A DNA stretch of 64,000 bases, from assembly GCA_007692425.1 (NCBI GenBank), contig RECG01000011.1, positions 1 through 64,000 on the forward strand. The letters are read 5' to 3'. Position numbers and translations under genes: made by a program. Below, piece by piece: positions 48,643-59,071 of this stretch (position 1 is the stretch's first letter; each line of letters opens with the position of its first letter). The DNA is from Acholeplasmataceae bacterium. Lineage in GTDB: Bacteria > Bacillota_I > Bacilli_A > Acholeplasmatales > Acholeplasmataceae. The notes under the pieces were generated by a model. It had not been told where the DNA came from and searched no databases. It saw only the letters and a list, made by a program, of their open reading frames with translations.

Positions 48643-49986
48643 ATGCATAACTGCCGTATCGACAAACATTATCAACCTCTTTATCTGTTCATCAAAGACA
48701 TTGAAAAAAAGATTGACAGCCATGGAAGCAGTGAATCACTAATCATTGCCATCACCCATGATGACATCCATCATGTCCGTTACGAAACCCGTCTTTTGCC
48801 AGATAGACCCGAGTACGAGGATCTCAATGTGATGTTGACAGAAAGACTGGTCAAGACGATGTTGTGGCTGGTTGGCGGGCATCATGTCTATCTTCACGCG
48901 CCTGATCGCGTCTACCAGGCCATCGCATCCCGATACAAACCAGGTGGTGCACGACAGTTTGATGTCGACTTCATGAGCCGTGTCTATGGTGCACCGTTTG
49001 TCATGAGACAGGTCAACAAGGATGACCTGCCGCCTCATCATCCTGCTTCAATCAAGGTCGAAGGATCGCTTGATGGTGCCCGCATCGGTTTTGATGCAGG
49101 AGGCAGCGACATGAAAGTGGCCGCCGTCCTGGATGGCAAGGTGCTTTACAGCAATGAAGTCGTCTGGCACCCCAAAACCCAGTCAGACCCCCGTTATCAT
49201 CAAGCCCACATCCGTGATGTCATCATGAAAGCCAAAGACAAGTTGCCTGCGCTTGATGCCCTTGGCGTCAGTTCTGCGGGCATCTATGTCAACAATGAAG
49301 TCAAGGTGGCCTCCTTGTTCATGCAAGTCCCCGACGACGCGTTTGACGCCCATATCCGTGACATCTATATCAAAATCGCCTCAGCACTTGACGTGCCGTT
49401 GAAGGTGGCCAATGACGGTGATGTCGCCGCCTTGGCAGGCGCGATGTCACTCGGTCATCACAACCTCTTGGGCATTGCCATGGGCACGAGTGAAGCCGGT
49501 GGCTACATCAACACCGAAGGCGCGTTGACGGGTTGGCTCAATGAACTGGCCTTCGTGCCGGTGGATATCCAGCCTGAAGCCGTGCTTGATCCCTGGAGCG
49601 GCGACCGGGGGACCGGTGTTGGTTATCATTCCCAGGATGGCATCATAAAACTGGCCGACATGGCAGGCATCAAACTGGAACAAGAAGCACCGCCCGCCGA
49701 GAAACTTGCTGTTGTCCAAAAACTTGTCGAAGCCGGTGATCCACGCGCTGAAGCCGTTTTTCATGATGCCGGCATCTATTTCGGGTATTCACTCCTCTAT
49801 TATCAGTTGTTTTACAAGCATGAGCATGTCTTGTTGATGGGACGGGTCGCGAGCGGCCGGGGGGGAGAAATCCTGGTTGAAAAGGCAAAAGAAGTGCTCA
49901 AGGACCATCATGCCCAAATCATCATTCATCTGCCTGATGAAAAAAGCCGTCGCGTCGGGCAAGCAGTCGCGGCAGCCAGTCTATAA
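48643..49986 (+). CDS. ROK-family-like protein with N-terminal extension
   Basis: RIGFDAGGSDMKVAAV, LKVANDGDVAALAGA, GIAMGTSEAGGYI. Confidence 0.75.
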   Translation: MHNCRIDKHYQPLYLFIKDIEKKIDSHGSSESLIIAITHDDIHHVRYETRLLPDRPEYEDLNVMLTERLVKTMLWLVGGHHVYLHAPDRVYQAIASRYKPGGARQFDVDFMSRVYGAPFVMRQVNKDDLPPHHPASIKVEGSLDGARIGFDAGGSDMKVAAVLDGKVLYSNEVVWHPKTQSDPRYHQAHIRDVIMKAKDKLPALDALGVSSAGIYVNNEVKVASLFMQVPDDAFDAHIRDIYIKIASALDVPLKVANDGDVAALAGAMSLGHHNLLGIAMGTSEAGGYINTEGALTGWLNELAFVPVDIQPEAVLDPWSGDRGTGVGYHSQDGIIKLADMAGIKLEQEAPPAEKLAVVQKLVEAGDPRAEAVFHDAGIYFGYSLLYYQLFYKHEHVLLMGRVASGRGGEILVEKAKEVLKDHHAQIIIHLPDEKSRRVGQAVAAASL

Positions 49987-50001
49987 GATCATCCACATGA
50001 A

Positions 50002-50045
50002 CAAAACACCACCGTCGATCCTTCAAGGATGACGGTGGTGTGTTT
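50002..50045. terminator. Bidirectional terminator
   Basis: aaaacaccaccgtc...gacggtggtgtgttt. Confidence 0.85.
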
Positions 50046-50046
50046 A

Positions 50047-51459
50047 TCAATTAGAATCAAAGTCTACGATTTTACCGGGATTGAGGATATTACGTGGATC
50101 AAAGACTTGTTTGATGCCACGCATCAAGGCAAGTTGTCGATTACCGAGCTGACGTGCCATGTAGGTCATTTTTGCATGGCCGATGCCGTGCTCTCCAGAC
50201 ACCAGGCCTCCCAGTTCGGCCGCCTTGGCATACATCGCGTCAAAAGCCTGGTTGACAACTTGTTTCCAAGCGTCATCATCAAGCTTGTCCTTGCAGACGT
50301 ACAAGTGGAGATTACCATCACCGACATGGCCGAAATAAGGAATGCGGACTGACAACTGTCCGGCAAGATTCCTGACGAAGTCAAGGAACGTCCCAATCGC
50401 CGCCCTGGGCAGCACGACATCACATTCATCCATGGCGGGTGTCGATGACTTGATGGCCTCCAAAAAAGCGCTACGGGCACTCCAGACACTTGTTTTACGT
50501 TCTTCGGTGTCAACCAACAACACATCAATTGCCGCGAGTTCATCCACACAGCGCGCACTGGCTTGGGCGACCATCTGGTCCAACGCGACATCACTGTCCG
50601 CATCATAACTGATCAACAAATAGGCATCATGGTCGGGATGGGGCATTTTTTTACCGAGAAAAGAAGCGCTGTGAACAATCAGAGCCTGTTCAAAAAACTC
50701 AACAGCGGTCGGGACCGGGCCTTCTGATAACAATGCCGGTGCCGCCTTGATGGCATCCATCCGGTCTTTGAAAGGGACGAGAAGACTGACATTTTTTTGC
50801 GGCATCGGCATCAGACGTAATGTCGCTTCAACAATGATGCCGAGCGTCCCTTCACTGCCGATCATCAAATCTTTCAAGGCATATCCGGTTGAATTCTTGA
50901 CAACCTTGCCGCCAAAACGAACAAGACTGCCGTCCGCAAGCACGACTTCAAGACCTCTGACCCAGTCACGGGTCACACCGTATTTGACCGCCCGCATGCC
51001 ACCGGCATTGGTGGCGATGTTTCCACCGATCGTGGCGGTTTTCTCACCTGGGTCAGGTGCATAAAACAACCCTTCCTTTTCAACATGGGAAGCGATGTCA
51101 AGAAGCAACACACCGGGTTCGACCCGCAAAGTCAGGTTGTCCTTGTCCAGTTCGATGATTTTGTTCATGGCGGTCGTATCCAGCAGAATGCCTCCGGACA
51201 AGGGCACGCAGGCACCAACCAAGCCGGTTCCGCTACCCCGGACGGTGACGGGAAGATAGCGGTCATGGGCATGATGCATGACCGCCATCACTTGTTTTTT
51301 ATCCTTGACGATGACCAACGCCTCGGGCATGGCAAACACCGTGCCCATTTCGTCATGGCCATATTCACGTGCGATGGCATCACCGACAAGCACCTGCTTG
51401 TCGCCGACAATTTTACGCAAAGCTTCGATATCGTGTGGTTTCATCTTTTGATGATTCAT
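50047..51459 (-). CDS. lctD: FAD-binding lactate/glycolate dehydrogenase (LctD/GlcD-like)
   Basis: VRGSGTGLVGACVPLSGG, GGNIATNAGGMRAVKYG, GSEGTLGII, GHVGDGNLH, SGEHGIG; next to etfAB. Confidence 0.9.
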   Translation of the reverse strand: MNHQKMKPHDIEALRKIVGDKQVLVGDAIAREYGHDEMGTVFAMPEALVIVKDKKQVMAVMHHAHDRYLPVTVRGSGTGLVGACVPLSGGILLDTTAMNKIIELDKDNLTLRVEPGVLLLDIASHVEKEGLFYAPDPGEKTATIGGNIATNAGGMRAVKYGVTRDWVRGLEVVLADGSLVRFGGKVVKNSTGYALKDLMIGSEGTLGIIVEATLRLMPMPQKNVSLLVPFKDRMDAIKAAPALLSEGPVPTAVEFFEQALIVHSASFLGKKMPHPDHDAYLLISYDADSDVALDQMVAQASARCVDELAAIDVLLVDTEERKTSVWSARSAFLEAIKSSTPAMDECDVVLPRAAIGTFLDFVRNLAGQLSVRIPYFGHVGDGNLHLYVCKDKLDDDAWKQVVNQAFDAMYAKAAELGGLVSGEHGIGHAKMTYMARQLGNRQLALMRGIKQVFDPRNILNPGKIVDFDSN

Positions 51460-52655
51460 GTTTGTTCCTCCACCAGGTCGTCCAGCAAACGGTTCAAAGC
51501 AGGTAACACCTCGTAGACATCGCCGACGATGGCGTAATGACTGATGTCGAAAAGCTTGTTATCAGGATCGGTGTTGACCGAGATAATCAACTCGGCACCC
51601 TTCATCCCTTCGATGTATTGGACCGCCCCGCTGATGCCAAGGTTGATGATCAATCTTGGCTTGACGGTACGTCCGCTCAGTCCGATTTGACGTCTTGGGT
51701 CAAACCAGCCGTTTTCAATGAGCGGACGGGTGCAGGCGACCATGGCATCGAGTCGTTTTTGCAGCGGTTCGATCAAGGCCAGGTCTTTCTTGGTCTTGAA
51801 CGCCCGTCCGACCGCGATGATGACATCGGCATCCGCGATGTCACCCACGGCGGGTTTTGGCTTGATGGACAAACGTTTGATGCCGGTCGACCAATCGACT
51901 TCGGGCATGCTTTCAACGATGATTTTTCCAGACGGTGTCGAGAATGTCGGCCGTTCAAACATCTTATACCGGATGGTCGCGAGTTGCGGCCGGTGTGCCG
52001 GCGTATGGATCTTGGCCATGATGTTGCCACCGAAAGCCGGTCTGATCTGCAGCAGGTCACCTTCCTTGGTCACATCAAGCATGGTGCAATCCGCCGTGAG
52101 ACCGGTTTTCAACCTGGCGGCGATTCGAGGGGCAAAAGTACGACCCAAAGTCGTCCCGCCGACCAGGATGATGTTGACTTGTCTTTGCTTGAAAAAGGAC
52201 TCAACCAGACGGGTATGGATTTCAACATTAAACGGTTCGAGACGTGGATCATCATAGACATGGACCGCATCGACACCATAAGTCAGCAATTCCGCTGCCA
52301 TCTCTCTGACTTGATGTCCCAGCAACAAGGCCATGACGGGTTCATCCGTCTTGGCGGCCAGTTCCCTGGCCTTGCCGATCAGTTCAAAACCGACCGGATG
52401 AATGATGCCGTCATGATGTTCAATCAAAACCACCCAGCCCCGGTAGGCTGACTTGTCAATCTCCGGTTTACGGGTTTCTACCCATTCACAGACCCCTTCA
52501 GGCCCTTTGGTGATGCAAAGCTTGCACATTTTGCAAGCAGCGTTGATTGACAAATAGGCATCGATATAGTCAAAGGCATTGAACGGACAGAGGTCGATCA
52601 AGGCCTTGACGTTTGATTGATTGACTTTGTCTTGGTTGATCTTGATGTATGCCAT
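51456..52655 (-). CDS. lctC: Electron transfer flavoprotein alpha subunit with N-terminal ferredoxin-like segment
   Basis: CPFNAFDY...CKMCKLC; EtfA C-terminal SGAVQYIEGMKGAELIISVNTDPDNKLFDISHYAIVGDVYEVLP. Confidence 0.93.
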   Translation of the reverse strand: MAYIKINQDKVNQSNVKALIDLCPFNAFDYIDAYLSINAACKMCKLCITKGPEGVCEWVETRKPEIDKSAYRGWVVLIEHHDGIIHPVGFELIGKARELAAKTDEPVMALLLGHQVREMAAELLTYGVDAVHVYDDPRLEPFNVEIHTRLVESFFKQRQVNIILVGGTTLGRTFAPRIAARLKTGLTADCTMLDVTKEGDLLQIRPAFGGNIMAKIHTPAHRPQLATIRYKMFERPTFSTPSGKIIVESMPEVDWSTGIKRLSIKPKPAVGDIADADVIIAVGRAFKTKKDLALIEPLQKRLDAMVACTRPLIENGWFDPRRQIGLSGRTVKPRLIINLGISGAVQYIEGMKGAELIISVNTDPDNKLFDISHYAIVGDVYEVLPALNRLLDDLVEEQT

Positions 52656-52663
52656 GACGTCAC

Positions 52664-53455
52664 CTATACATGTTTACCTTCTTTTAAAATATTCAACATG
52701 TCTTGCGCCAGCTTGTCACGTGATCCTTCAAGCTTGATCGAACCGGTCCGTTTCTCAGGTGGAAATATCTTTTCGACCTGTGTCGGCGAGCCTTCCAGAC
52801 CGTAATGAGCGGGATCGGGATCTTCTAAATGACCGAGCGTGATGGTGTTGATTGGGACATCATCCAGTTCGCGTCGCCGACGGAAGGAGGGCAGCCTTGG
52901 AACAGCAAAGCCCTTTTCAATCGTGATCAGACAAGGCAAAACAACCTCGACCACTTCATCGTAGGCATCATGGCTGCTCACCACCTGGATGGTCTTTTCA
53001 CCAACGGCAATGATTTCTTTGACATATGAGACATGCGGAATGCCGAGACATTCGGCGATTTCAGGACCGACCTGGGCGGTATCACCATCCGTGGTCTGCT
53101 TGCCGCAGACAATCAGGTCATACCCACCCAGATGGCGGATCAGCTGGCTAAGCGTATAAGCGGTTGCGAGCACATCCGCACCCGCAAAACGGCGATCACT
53201 GACCAGCGTGGCTTCATCAGCCCCCATATAAAGGGCTTCTTTCAGCACGCTCATGGCAGCAGGCGGTCCCATCGTGATGGCATGGATATTGCCCTCAATG
53301 GCATTTGCCTTGATCTGACAGGCAGCTTCAATCGCATAAAGGTCATAGGGATTCATTTTGACATTGTTGCCGTCCCTGATCAAAACGCCGGTCTTTGGAT
53401 CGACAGCGACCTCGGAAGAAGCAGGAACCTGCTTGATGCATGTGATGATTTTCAT
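52664..53455 (-). CDS. lctB: Electron transfer flavoprotein beta subunit
   Basis: MKIITCIKQVPASSEV; CGKQTTDGDTAQVGPEIAECLGIPHVSYV. Confidence 0.95.
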   Translation of the reverse strand: MKIITCIKQVPASSEVAVDPKTGVLIRDGNNVKMNPYDLYAIEAACQIKANAIEGNIHAITMGPPAAMSVLKEALYMGADEATLVSDRRFAGADVLATAYTLSQLIRHLGGYDLIVCGKQTTDGDTAQVGPEIAECLGIPHVSYVKEIIAVGEKTIQVVSSHDAYDEVVEVVLPCLITIEKGFAVPRLPSFRRRRELDDVPINTITLGHLEDPDPAHYGLEGSPTQVEKIFPPEKRTGSIKLEGSRDKLAQDMLNILKEGKHV

Positions 53456-53476
53456 GATGCTTGACCTCGCGTATGA

Positions 53477-55027
53477 TTAGTCTTCTTGCTGACGTCGCAA
53501 ATAAGATTTGAGCAATTCGATGAAACGGTTGATGTCTTCAGGATACACATGGATGACCATGGTGTCGGTAAATGGCGAGTTTTGAAAATCAACGCCACCC
53601 AAAGCACGTACGCGGACGTTGTGCTCACCTTCTGGCAAATCTAGCGGCAAATATGGATTTTCAGTGATAACATCGACACCGTTGATCCTTACCTGATAAC
53701 CGGCTGCATTGCCGACCGGATGGAAACGAAGGACACCTTCCGCATCCACGTGGGCATGGGGCGGTTGGTCAAGTCTTGGCCGGTCATCAGGGAATAGGGC
53801 AGGTGGGGGCACTGGTTGTTCATATCCCTTGACAAAGAAGAGCGCGTTTGAGAGTCGACGTAATGATCCGTCCGAAGGCGTGTTGATGGTTTCATAAGTG
53901 CCGTCATCACCCTTGATATACATGGTCGTGCTACCGCCACCATCAAGGTTGTAGGCATCCACGGCATCAAAATGGGCCATGATTTCCGCCATTTCATAAG
54001 CAGTGACACCTTCCATGCCCCCGGGCCGGTTACGGCCATCGACCGTGACGAAGAATATCGTACCGTCTGCGGTGATGCCAAGTGCCGTACGGGGATGACG
54101 AAACTGTGGTCCGGCCCCATGAGTCAGATGGGTGGTGGGGACACCGTCTTTAACCAGGATTTCCCAGGCACCGATGCCATAACGGATATCTTCAAAACCG
54201 CAGCCCAGTTTTTGTTGAACAAGGACCACATCACCATTGGTGATCAACTCATCGTCATTGAAGTTCGTGCCGACAATGACGAAACCATGCTCAGGCACGA
54301 TGGTTTCACCGGTCGTTTCAGCATTCAAGATCCCTTTGCCGAAAAAGCGGGTGTCCGACTCGTCGAGCTTGATGTCCATGGCATCGATGATCACTTTCTG
54401 ATGTGAAGAGGTAATCGTCCCTTGATAATTGGGAAAGAAGACGGCAATCTCATCGTCATTCGCAGGCAGGCTGTTCAAACGCGCGACAGGTTGGGCAAGT
54501 TTGCGGGCACCATCCTCGTTGAACACAATCAACTCATGCCCAAGCAGACAAGGCGTTCCTGCGACAAGCGAACCATCCTCTTTGAAACCAAGCAATGTCC
54601 GATGGACAAGACCGGGTGTCAACACTTCATAATTACGGACATAGGCCATGACCGGATGTCCGGTCATCATGTTGTAGAAATCGCCATTCACACCCCCGAC
54701 CACTGTGAAATGGGGATAACGATCGTGAATGTTATGGGTAATGGTGCTAATATTTCCCATGCCCCAACCGTAGTCGGCGTAGTTGTCACCGACGATGATA
54801 TGAAGATCATCGCGAAGAGCAGTATTCGCGCCGAAATAATTGATGACCTGACGGCTTTCCACGCCATTGAAATCAATGGTGCCGACAATTTTGGTATGGC
54901 GTATACCCTCGACAAAACGGGTATCGCGTGTTTCCCAATGAATCCGGAAGAAACCATGAACCTCGATATGAAACAGTGAAACACTCAACATCAACAACAA
55001 TAAAAGGGTCGCGATTTTTTTCATCAT
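53477..55027 (-). CDS. Phosphodiester glycosidase family (NAGPA domain) secreted protein
   Basis: GGVNGDFYNM, HPRTALGITADGTIFFVTVDGR, AYNLDGGGSTTMYI. Confidence 0.9.
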   Translation of the reverse strand: MMKKIATLLLLLMLSVSLFHIEVHGFFRIHWETRDTRFVEGIRHTKIVGTIDFNGVESRQVINYFGANTALRDDLHIIVGDNYADYGWGMGNISTITHNIHDRYPHFTVVGGVNGDFYNMMTGHPVMAYVRNYEVLTPGLVHRTLLGFKEDGSLVAGTPCLLGHELIVFNEDGARKLAQPVARLNSLPANDDEIAVFFPNYQGTITSSHQKVIIDAMDIKLDESDTRFFGKGILNAETTGETIVPEHGFVIVGTNFNDDELITNGDVVLVQQKLGCGFEDIRYGIGAWEILVKDGVPTTHLTHGAGPQFRHPRTALGITADGTIFFVTVDGRNRPGGMEGVTAYEMAEIMAHFDAVDAYNLDGGGSTTMYIKGDDGTYETINTPSDGSLRRLSNALFFVKGYEQPVPPPALFPDDRPRLDQPPHAHVDAEGVLRFHPVGNAAGYQVRINGVDVITENPYLPLDLPEGEHNVRVRALGGVDFQNSPFTDTMVIHVYPEDINRFIELLKSYLRRQQED

Positions 55028-55677
55028 GACGCACCTCCTTCAGGCAAAACCAATGACACCTGTCCAATGTCGGAAATGGTCATTTCAAACTGCCAGATCG
55101 CACCATCGACATTGACATCGAAGAAGAACTGGTGGAGATAACCATCATGGAGGGTCAGGATAAAATTGGTGACAGTCGCATCCGGCAACATGTTTTGGAA
55201 GAACGCACTCACATAAGCATGGTGCTGGATGTTCATGAAATACTGATCGCCGACAGTGGCGAACCACATGCTATGAAAGCCATGGAAGAAGCCATAAGAA
55301 TCCGTAGGATCATCATGGCAGGAAACAGACTCCACCATGTAACCATCACTGGTCGGCACATAATGCAGACAACCCTCGCTGCTTGTGACAAAGTAATCGG
55401 TCTTGCCATCCATGGCAAAAGACCTGATTTCGTCGTCAAGACTTAAAAGCATCTCATAGGTGCCATCACCCCGACGGATGATAACCTCGATCCGATAATT
55501 GGTCAATCCCTTGGTGTCATCGATGGCGTGAATGAGTGCCAGCCGGTCCGGTGTCAACTCAACGCAACGACCGTCCACATAAGCCTCATCATAATCGCAC
55601 ACCACTTCATCTCTTCGGCAACCCGCCATCATCAACAGGAAGGCGACCAGCAGAAGCATGAGTCCTCGTTTCATCAT
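55024..55677 (-). CDS. Hypothetical lipoprotein
   Basis: MKRGLMLLLVAFLLMMAGCRR lipobox; ATGA overlap with NAGPA gene. Confidence 0.7.
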   Translation of the reverse strand: MMKRGLMLLLVAFLLMMAGCRRDEVVCDYDEAYVDGRCVELTPDRLALIHAIDDTKGLTNYRIEVIIRRGDGTYEMLLSLDDEIRSFAMDGKTDYFVTSSEGCLHYVPTSDGYMVESVSCHDDPTDSYGFFHGFHSMWFATVGDQYFMNIQHHAYVSAFFQNMLPDATVTNFILTLHDGYLHQFFFDVNVDGAIWQFEMTISDIGQVSLVLPEGGAS

Positions 55678-55696
55678 CTATCACTCCTTTCGAGCA

Positions 55697-56608
55697 TCAC
55701 GTCTGTGCATGCACGTGTTTCAACGATTCACGAATGTTACCGTTATTAGCATCTAAAATCTGTTTGATGGTCTCTTCATCATCAATCCCTGACATGATGC
55801 TGAAGATGGCATGCTTGACTGACTTGTGTTTTTTCAGACAAGCTGTCACGACATCCACAGGTGCACCTGTCACATCCATGACAATCTGCCGGGCCCTTGA
55901 GACCAACTTGTTGTTGGTCATCTGGACGTCGATCATCAGGTTCTCATAAACCTTGCCGATTTTGACCATTGATGCGGTTGAAATCATATTGAGAATCAAT
56001 TTCTGGGCAGTCCCTGATTTCATCCGGGTCGAGCCGGTAATCGGTTCGGCACCTGTGATGGCTTCAATCGGATAATGGCATGATTTGGCGATTTCCGAAT
56101 GCGCACTCGTTGTGATGCATGCCGTTTGACAACCGATCTTTTTAGCGTATTCAATGCCACCGATCGCATACGGTGTGCGACCGCTCGCCGCAATACCGAT
56201 CACCACATCCCTGGTCTCCAGTTGATAGGTCATCAAATCCTGATGCGCGGCTTTTTTGGAATCTTCGGCATGTTCGATGGAATCACGCAAGGCACGGTCA
56301 CCACCGGCAATCACGCCGATCACCATATCGTGTGACACGCCGAAAGTCGGCGGACATTCGCTGGCATCCAAGACACCAAGCCTTCCGCTTGTTCCGGCAC
56401 CGATGTAGAAAAGACGACCACCATTTAAAAAGGCTTCGGTCACGACATCGACCACGACCGTGATCTGGTCGATTGCTTTCTCAACAGCCAAAGGGACGCT
56501 TTTGTCTTCTTTATTGATCAGTTTGAGAATATCCGCGGTCGGTACCAAGTCAATATTCTTGGTACGTTGATTGCGTTGCTCGGTACTGATTTTGCTGATG
56601 TCAATCAT
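55697..56608 (-). CDS. murQ: N-acetylmuramic acid 6-phosphate etherase
   Basis: STEQRNQRTKNID, YIGAGTSGRLGVLDASECPPTFGV, GSTRMKSGTAQKLILNMIST. Confidence 0.97.
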   Translation of the reverse strand: MIDISKISTEQRNQRTKNIDLVPTADILKLINKEDKSVPLAVEKAIDQITVVVDVVTEAFLNGGRLFYIGAGTSGRLGVLDASECPPTFGVSHDMVIGVIAGGDRALRDSIEHAEDSKKAAHQDLMTYQLETRDVVIGIAASGRTPYAIGGIEYAKKIGCQTACITTSAHSEIAKSCHYPIEAITGAEPITGSTRMKSGTAQKLILNMISTASMVKIGKVYENLMIDVQMTNNKLVSRARQIVMDVTGAPVDVVTACLKKHKSVKHAIFSIMSGIDDEETIKQILDANNGNIRESLKHVHAQT

Positions 56609-57531
56609 GATATCACCTTCTTATCAAGCTTGGTCAAACTCATATGGTAAGCCCCGATCACCGGATCGACGGGCGTGTCATCAAGTTCAAAATCAGGAAG
56701 CTGCTGATGCAAGATATCAACCAAGATGTCTTTGACATGGGGGGCGTTCAAGAGAAAGCCACCCCTGAAAGCAATGACAAGTGTCTTCTTGGTTTTAAAA
56801 CGACGAAACGCGGTCAAGGTCTGACGTGCCAGATGCATGGCTTCTTTTTTAAGCAGGTGAACAGCTTCCTGGTCACCAGCCAACGCCTCTTTGGCGATGA
56901 CCTGTGACAAGGAGGCGAGCGTCTTCTTGTCATGATGATAAACATAATGCTTGATATCGGTCATTGATTTGGCCCCGATTGCAGCCATGATGACGTTTGA
57001 TAGGGGATTGTTATTCAAGCCGTTTTCAACTTCGTTGATGACATGACGAAGTGCCGCCATGGACAAATGATAGCCGGAACCCTCATCGCCAAGCAAATGT
57101 CCGAATCCGCCAATCATGTCAACTTGGTTGTCTTCCTGGGTCATGATGACACTACCCGTGCCGCCAAGCACCATGATGACGTTGACATCTCGACCACGCC
57201 TGACGGCTTGGAGTGCAATCATGGCATCGGTATCCATCGCCACCGGTGCACGGTAGCGTTGTGATAAAACAGCAGTATAATCATTGACTTCCGAAAAAGT
57301 TGAAAGACCGGCAACACCCATCTGGATGTGAAGAATCGTGTCGTTGTCCGCGAGTCCGCTTGTCAGACTGTCAAGGGTCGACTCCAGATGCAACTTCGTC
57401 TTGTCCACATCCACGCTGAAATTGGCGAAACCGGATTCAGCCCGTTTGACTTCATGACCATCGAGATCGAAGAGCACCCCTTTGGTGGCGGTAGCGCCAC
57501 CATCGATGCCAATGACATATTCATGTGACAT
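56605..57531 (-). CDS. murK: BadF/BadG-type amino-sugar kinase (MurK-like)
   Basis: YVIGIDGGATATKGVLFD, VLGGTGSVIM, GGFGHLLGDEGSGYHL; between nagZ and murQ. Confidence 0.85.
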   Translation of the reverse strand: MSHEYVIGIDGGATATKGVLFDLDGHEVKRAESGFANFSVDVDKTKLHLESTLDSLTSGLADNDTILHIQMGVAGLSTFSEVNDYTAVLSQRYRAPVAMDTDAMIALQAVRRGRDVNVIMVLGGTGSVIMTQEDNQVDMIGGFGHLLGDEGSGYHLSMAALRHVINEVENGLNNNPLSNVIMAAIGAKSMTDIKHYVYHHDKKTLASLSQVIAKEALAGDQEAVHLLKKEAMHLARQTLTAFRRFKTKKTLVIAFRGGFLLNAPHVKDILVDILHQQLPDFELDDTPVDPVIGAYHMSLTKLDKKVIS

Positions 57532-59071
57532 GGACTGGTAACCTCCCCTCGGGTTCGAGCTTTCCATCCAGATAATCCAACAATGCGGCGATGGCATTCG
57601 GCGTATGTTCATAGGTGCAGACGAAGTGCTCGATTTCCGGCACGAAAAAGAGATCATAAGGATTGCGCATGGCAACAACATGCAGCTCGATGGGTAACTC
57701 CGTCAGTTGACGGATGAGTGTAAGCTGGGTCTTATAAACATTGGCATTGTATGAGCAGATGATGACCTGCGGATAATCCTTGGCAGCCGCGACAACGTTT
57801 TGGATTGCAGCGTCATCCGGTTCAAGCGACAACGGCATTGCTGCCAATCCGGAGAACCTTTTCCGGGCCAATGCAATCAGATCAAAAGCAGGGTCTGATT
57901 CATCCGCGATACTGGTCGCGAGTGGTTTGATGACCACGAGCAATGTTTTGTCCATGGCTTTGAAACGGGAACCCTTGACTTTCGTCAACGCTTGTCTGAC
58001 GACCTTGGCGGCGACATCCCCATTGGCTTTGAAATCATCCTTGGCCATGTCGACATGCCATGTGATATCGGTTTTGTGTGCCAGTACCAAGGCGACGCGA
58101 TCATTGATGATTGACATATCAAGCTCACCGTTTGAAACCGCCTCAAAAAGCCGTTTCACAGCACCTGTTTGATAGACTTCGTCATGACTCACACATAAGA
58201 TGTTGGCACCGGCACGAACCGCCATGAGAGAGGCTTCAGGGGTAGAGTAGTGATTTCGAATGGCTTTCATCTGCATGCAGTCGGTCGCAATCAAACCCTT
58301 GAATCCGAAGCGGCCACGCAAGAGTTCAGTCAGATGTGCATGCGACAGGGTCGCCGGAAATTCAGGGTCGATCGCTGGAAAGACAATATGCGATGACATG
58401 ATCGCTTTGATGCCACGGTCGATGGCGAACTTGAAAGGTTTGAACTCAACCGACTCAAGCCTTTTTAAATCATGTGTCACCGTCGGCAACGCCAGGTGTG
58501 AATCAAGATGGGTGTCGCCATGACCGGGAAAATGTTTACCGGTGGCAATCACATGTTCTTGAAGCCCGCTGGCAAAAGCGGATCCGAAAGCTGCGACCTT
58601 GTCAGGATTGTCTGAGAAACTGCGCACACCAATGACCGGATTTGAAGGGTTGTTGTTGACGTCAAGAACCGGTGCGAAGTCCATGTTGATTCCAAACCAA
58701 GCCAGTTCGCGACCCATCCGTCTGCCCATGTCATAAGCGGTGTGCTCATCACCAGCTGCGGCCATGGTCATGGCACCGGGAAAGTGGGTGCCATCTTTGC
58801 GGATCCGAATCACCATGCCGCCTTCCTGGTCGATGCTGATGAACAAAGGCACGCCGATCTGCTCAAGTGCCAATGCCTGTAAATCATCCACCAATTTTTT
58901 CAATTGCTGCTTGTCTTTGATGTTGCGGGCAAAAAGAATGACATTGCCGGCCTTGTGATCACAAATCATACGCCTGGCATGATCATTGATCTCATATCCG
59001 TCAAAACCAAACATCAATAATTGTCCGACTTTTTCCTGTAACGTCAGTGATTCAAGTGGTTTGATTTTCAT
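57521..59071 (-). CDS. nagZ: Beta-N-acetylhexosaminidase (GH3)
   Basis: LFISIDQEGGMVIRI, KHFPGHGDTHLDSHLALP, TDCMQMKAI. Confidence 0.95.
   Translation of the reverse strand: MKIKPLESLTLQEKVGQLLMFGFDGYEINDHARRMICDHKAGNVILFARNIKDKQQLKKLVDDLQALALEQIGVPLFISIDQEGGMVIRIRKDGTHFPGAMTMAAAGDEHTAYDMGRRMGRELAWFGINMDFAPVLDVNNNPSNPVIGVRSFSDNPDKVAAFGSAFASGLQEHVIATGKHFPGHGDTHLDSHLALPTVTHDLKRLESVEFKPFKFAIDRGIKAIMSSHIVFPAIDPEFPATLSHAHLTELLRGRFGFKGLIATDCMQMKAIRNHYSTPEASLMAVRAGANILCVSHDEVYQTGAVKRLFEAVSNGELDMSIINDRVALVLAHKTDITWHVDMAKDDFKANGDVAAKVVRQALTKVKGSRFKAMDKTLLVVIKPLATSIADESDPAFDLIALARKRFSGLAAMPLSLEPDDAAIQNVVAAAKDYPQVIICSYNANVYKTQLTLIRQLTELPIELHVVAMRNPYDLFFVPEIEHFVCTYEHTPNAIAALLDYLDGKLEPEGRLPVHVT

Noticed and set aside
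51537-52451. 304-aa plus-strand ORF
   Set aside because: Antisense shadow of etfA, which has clear family motifs.
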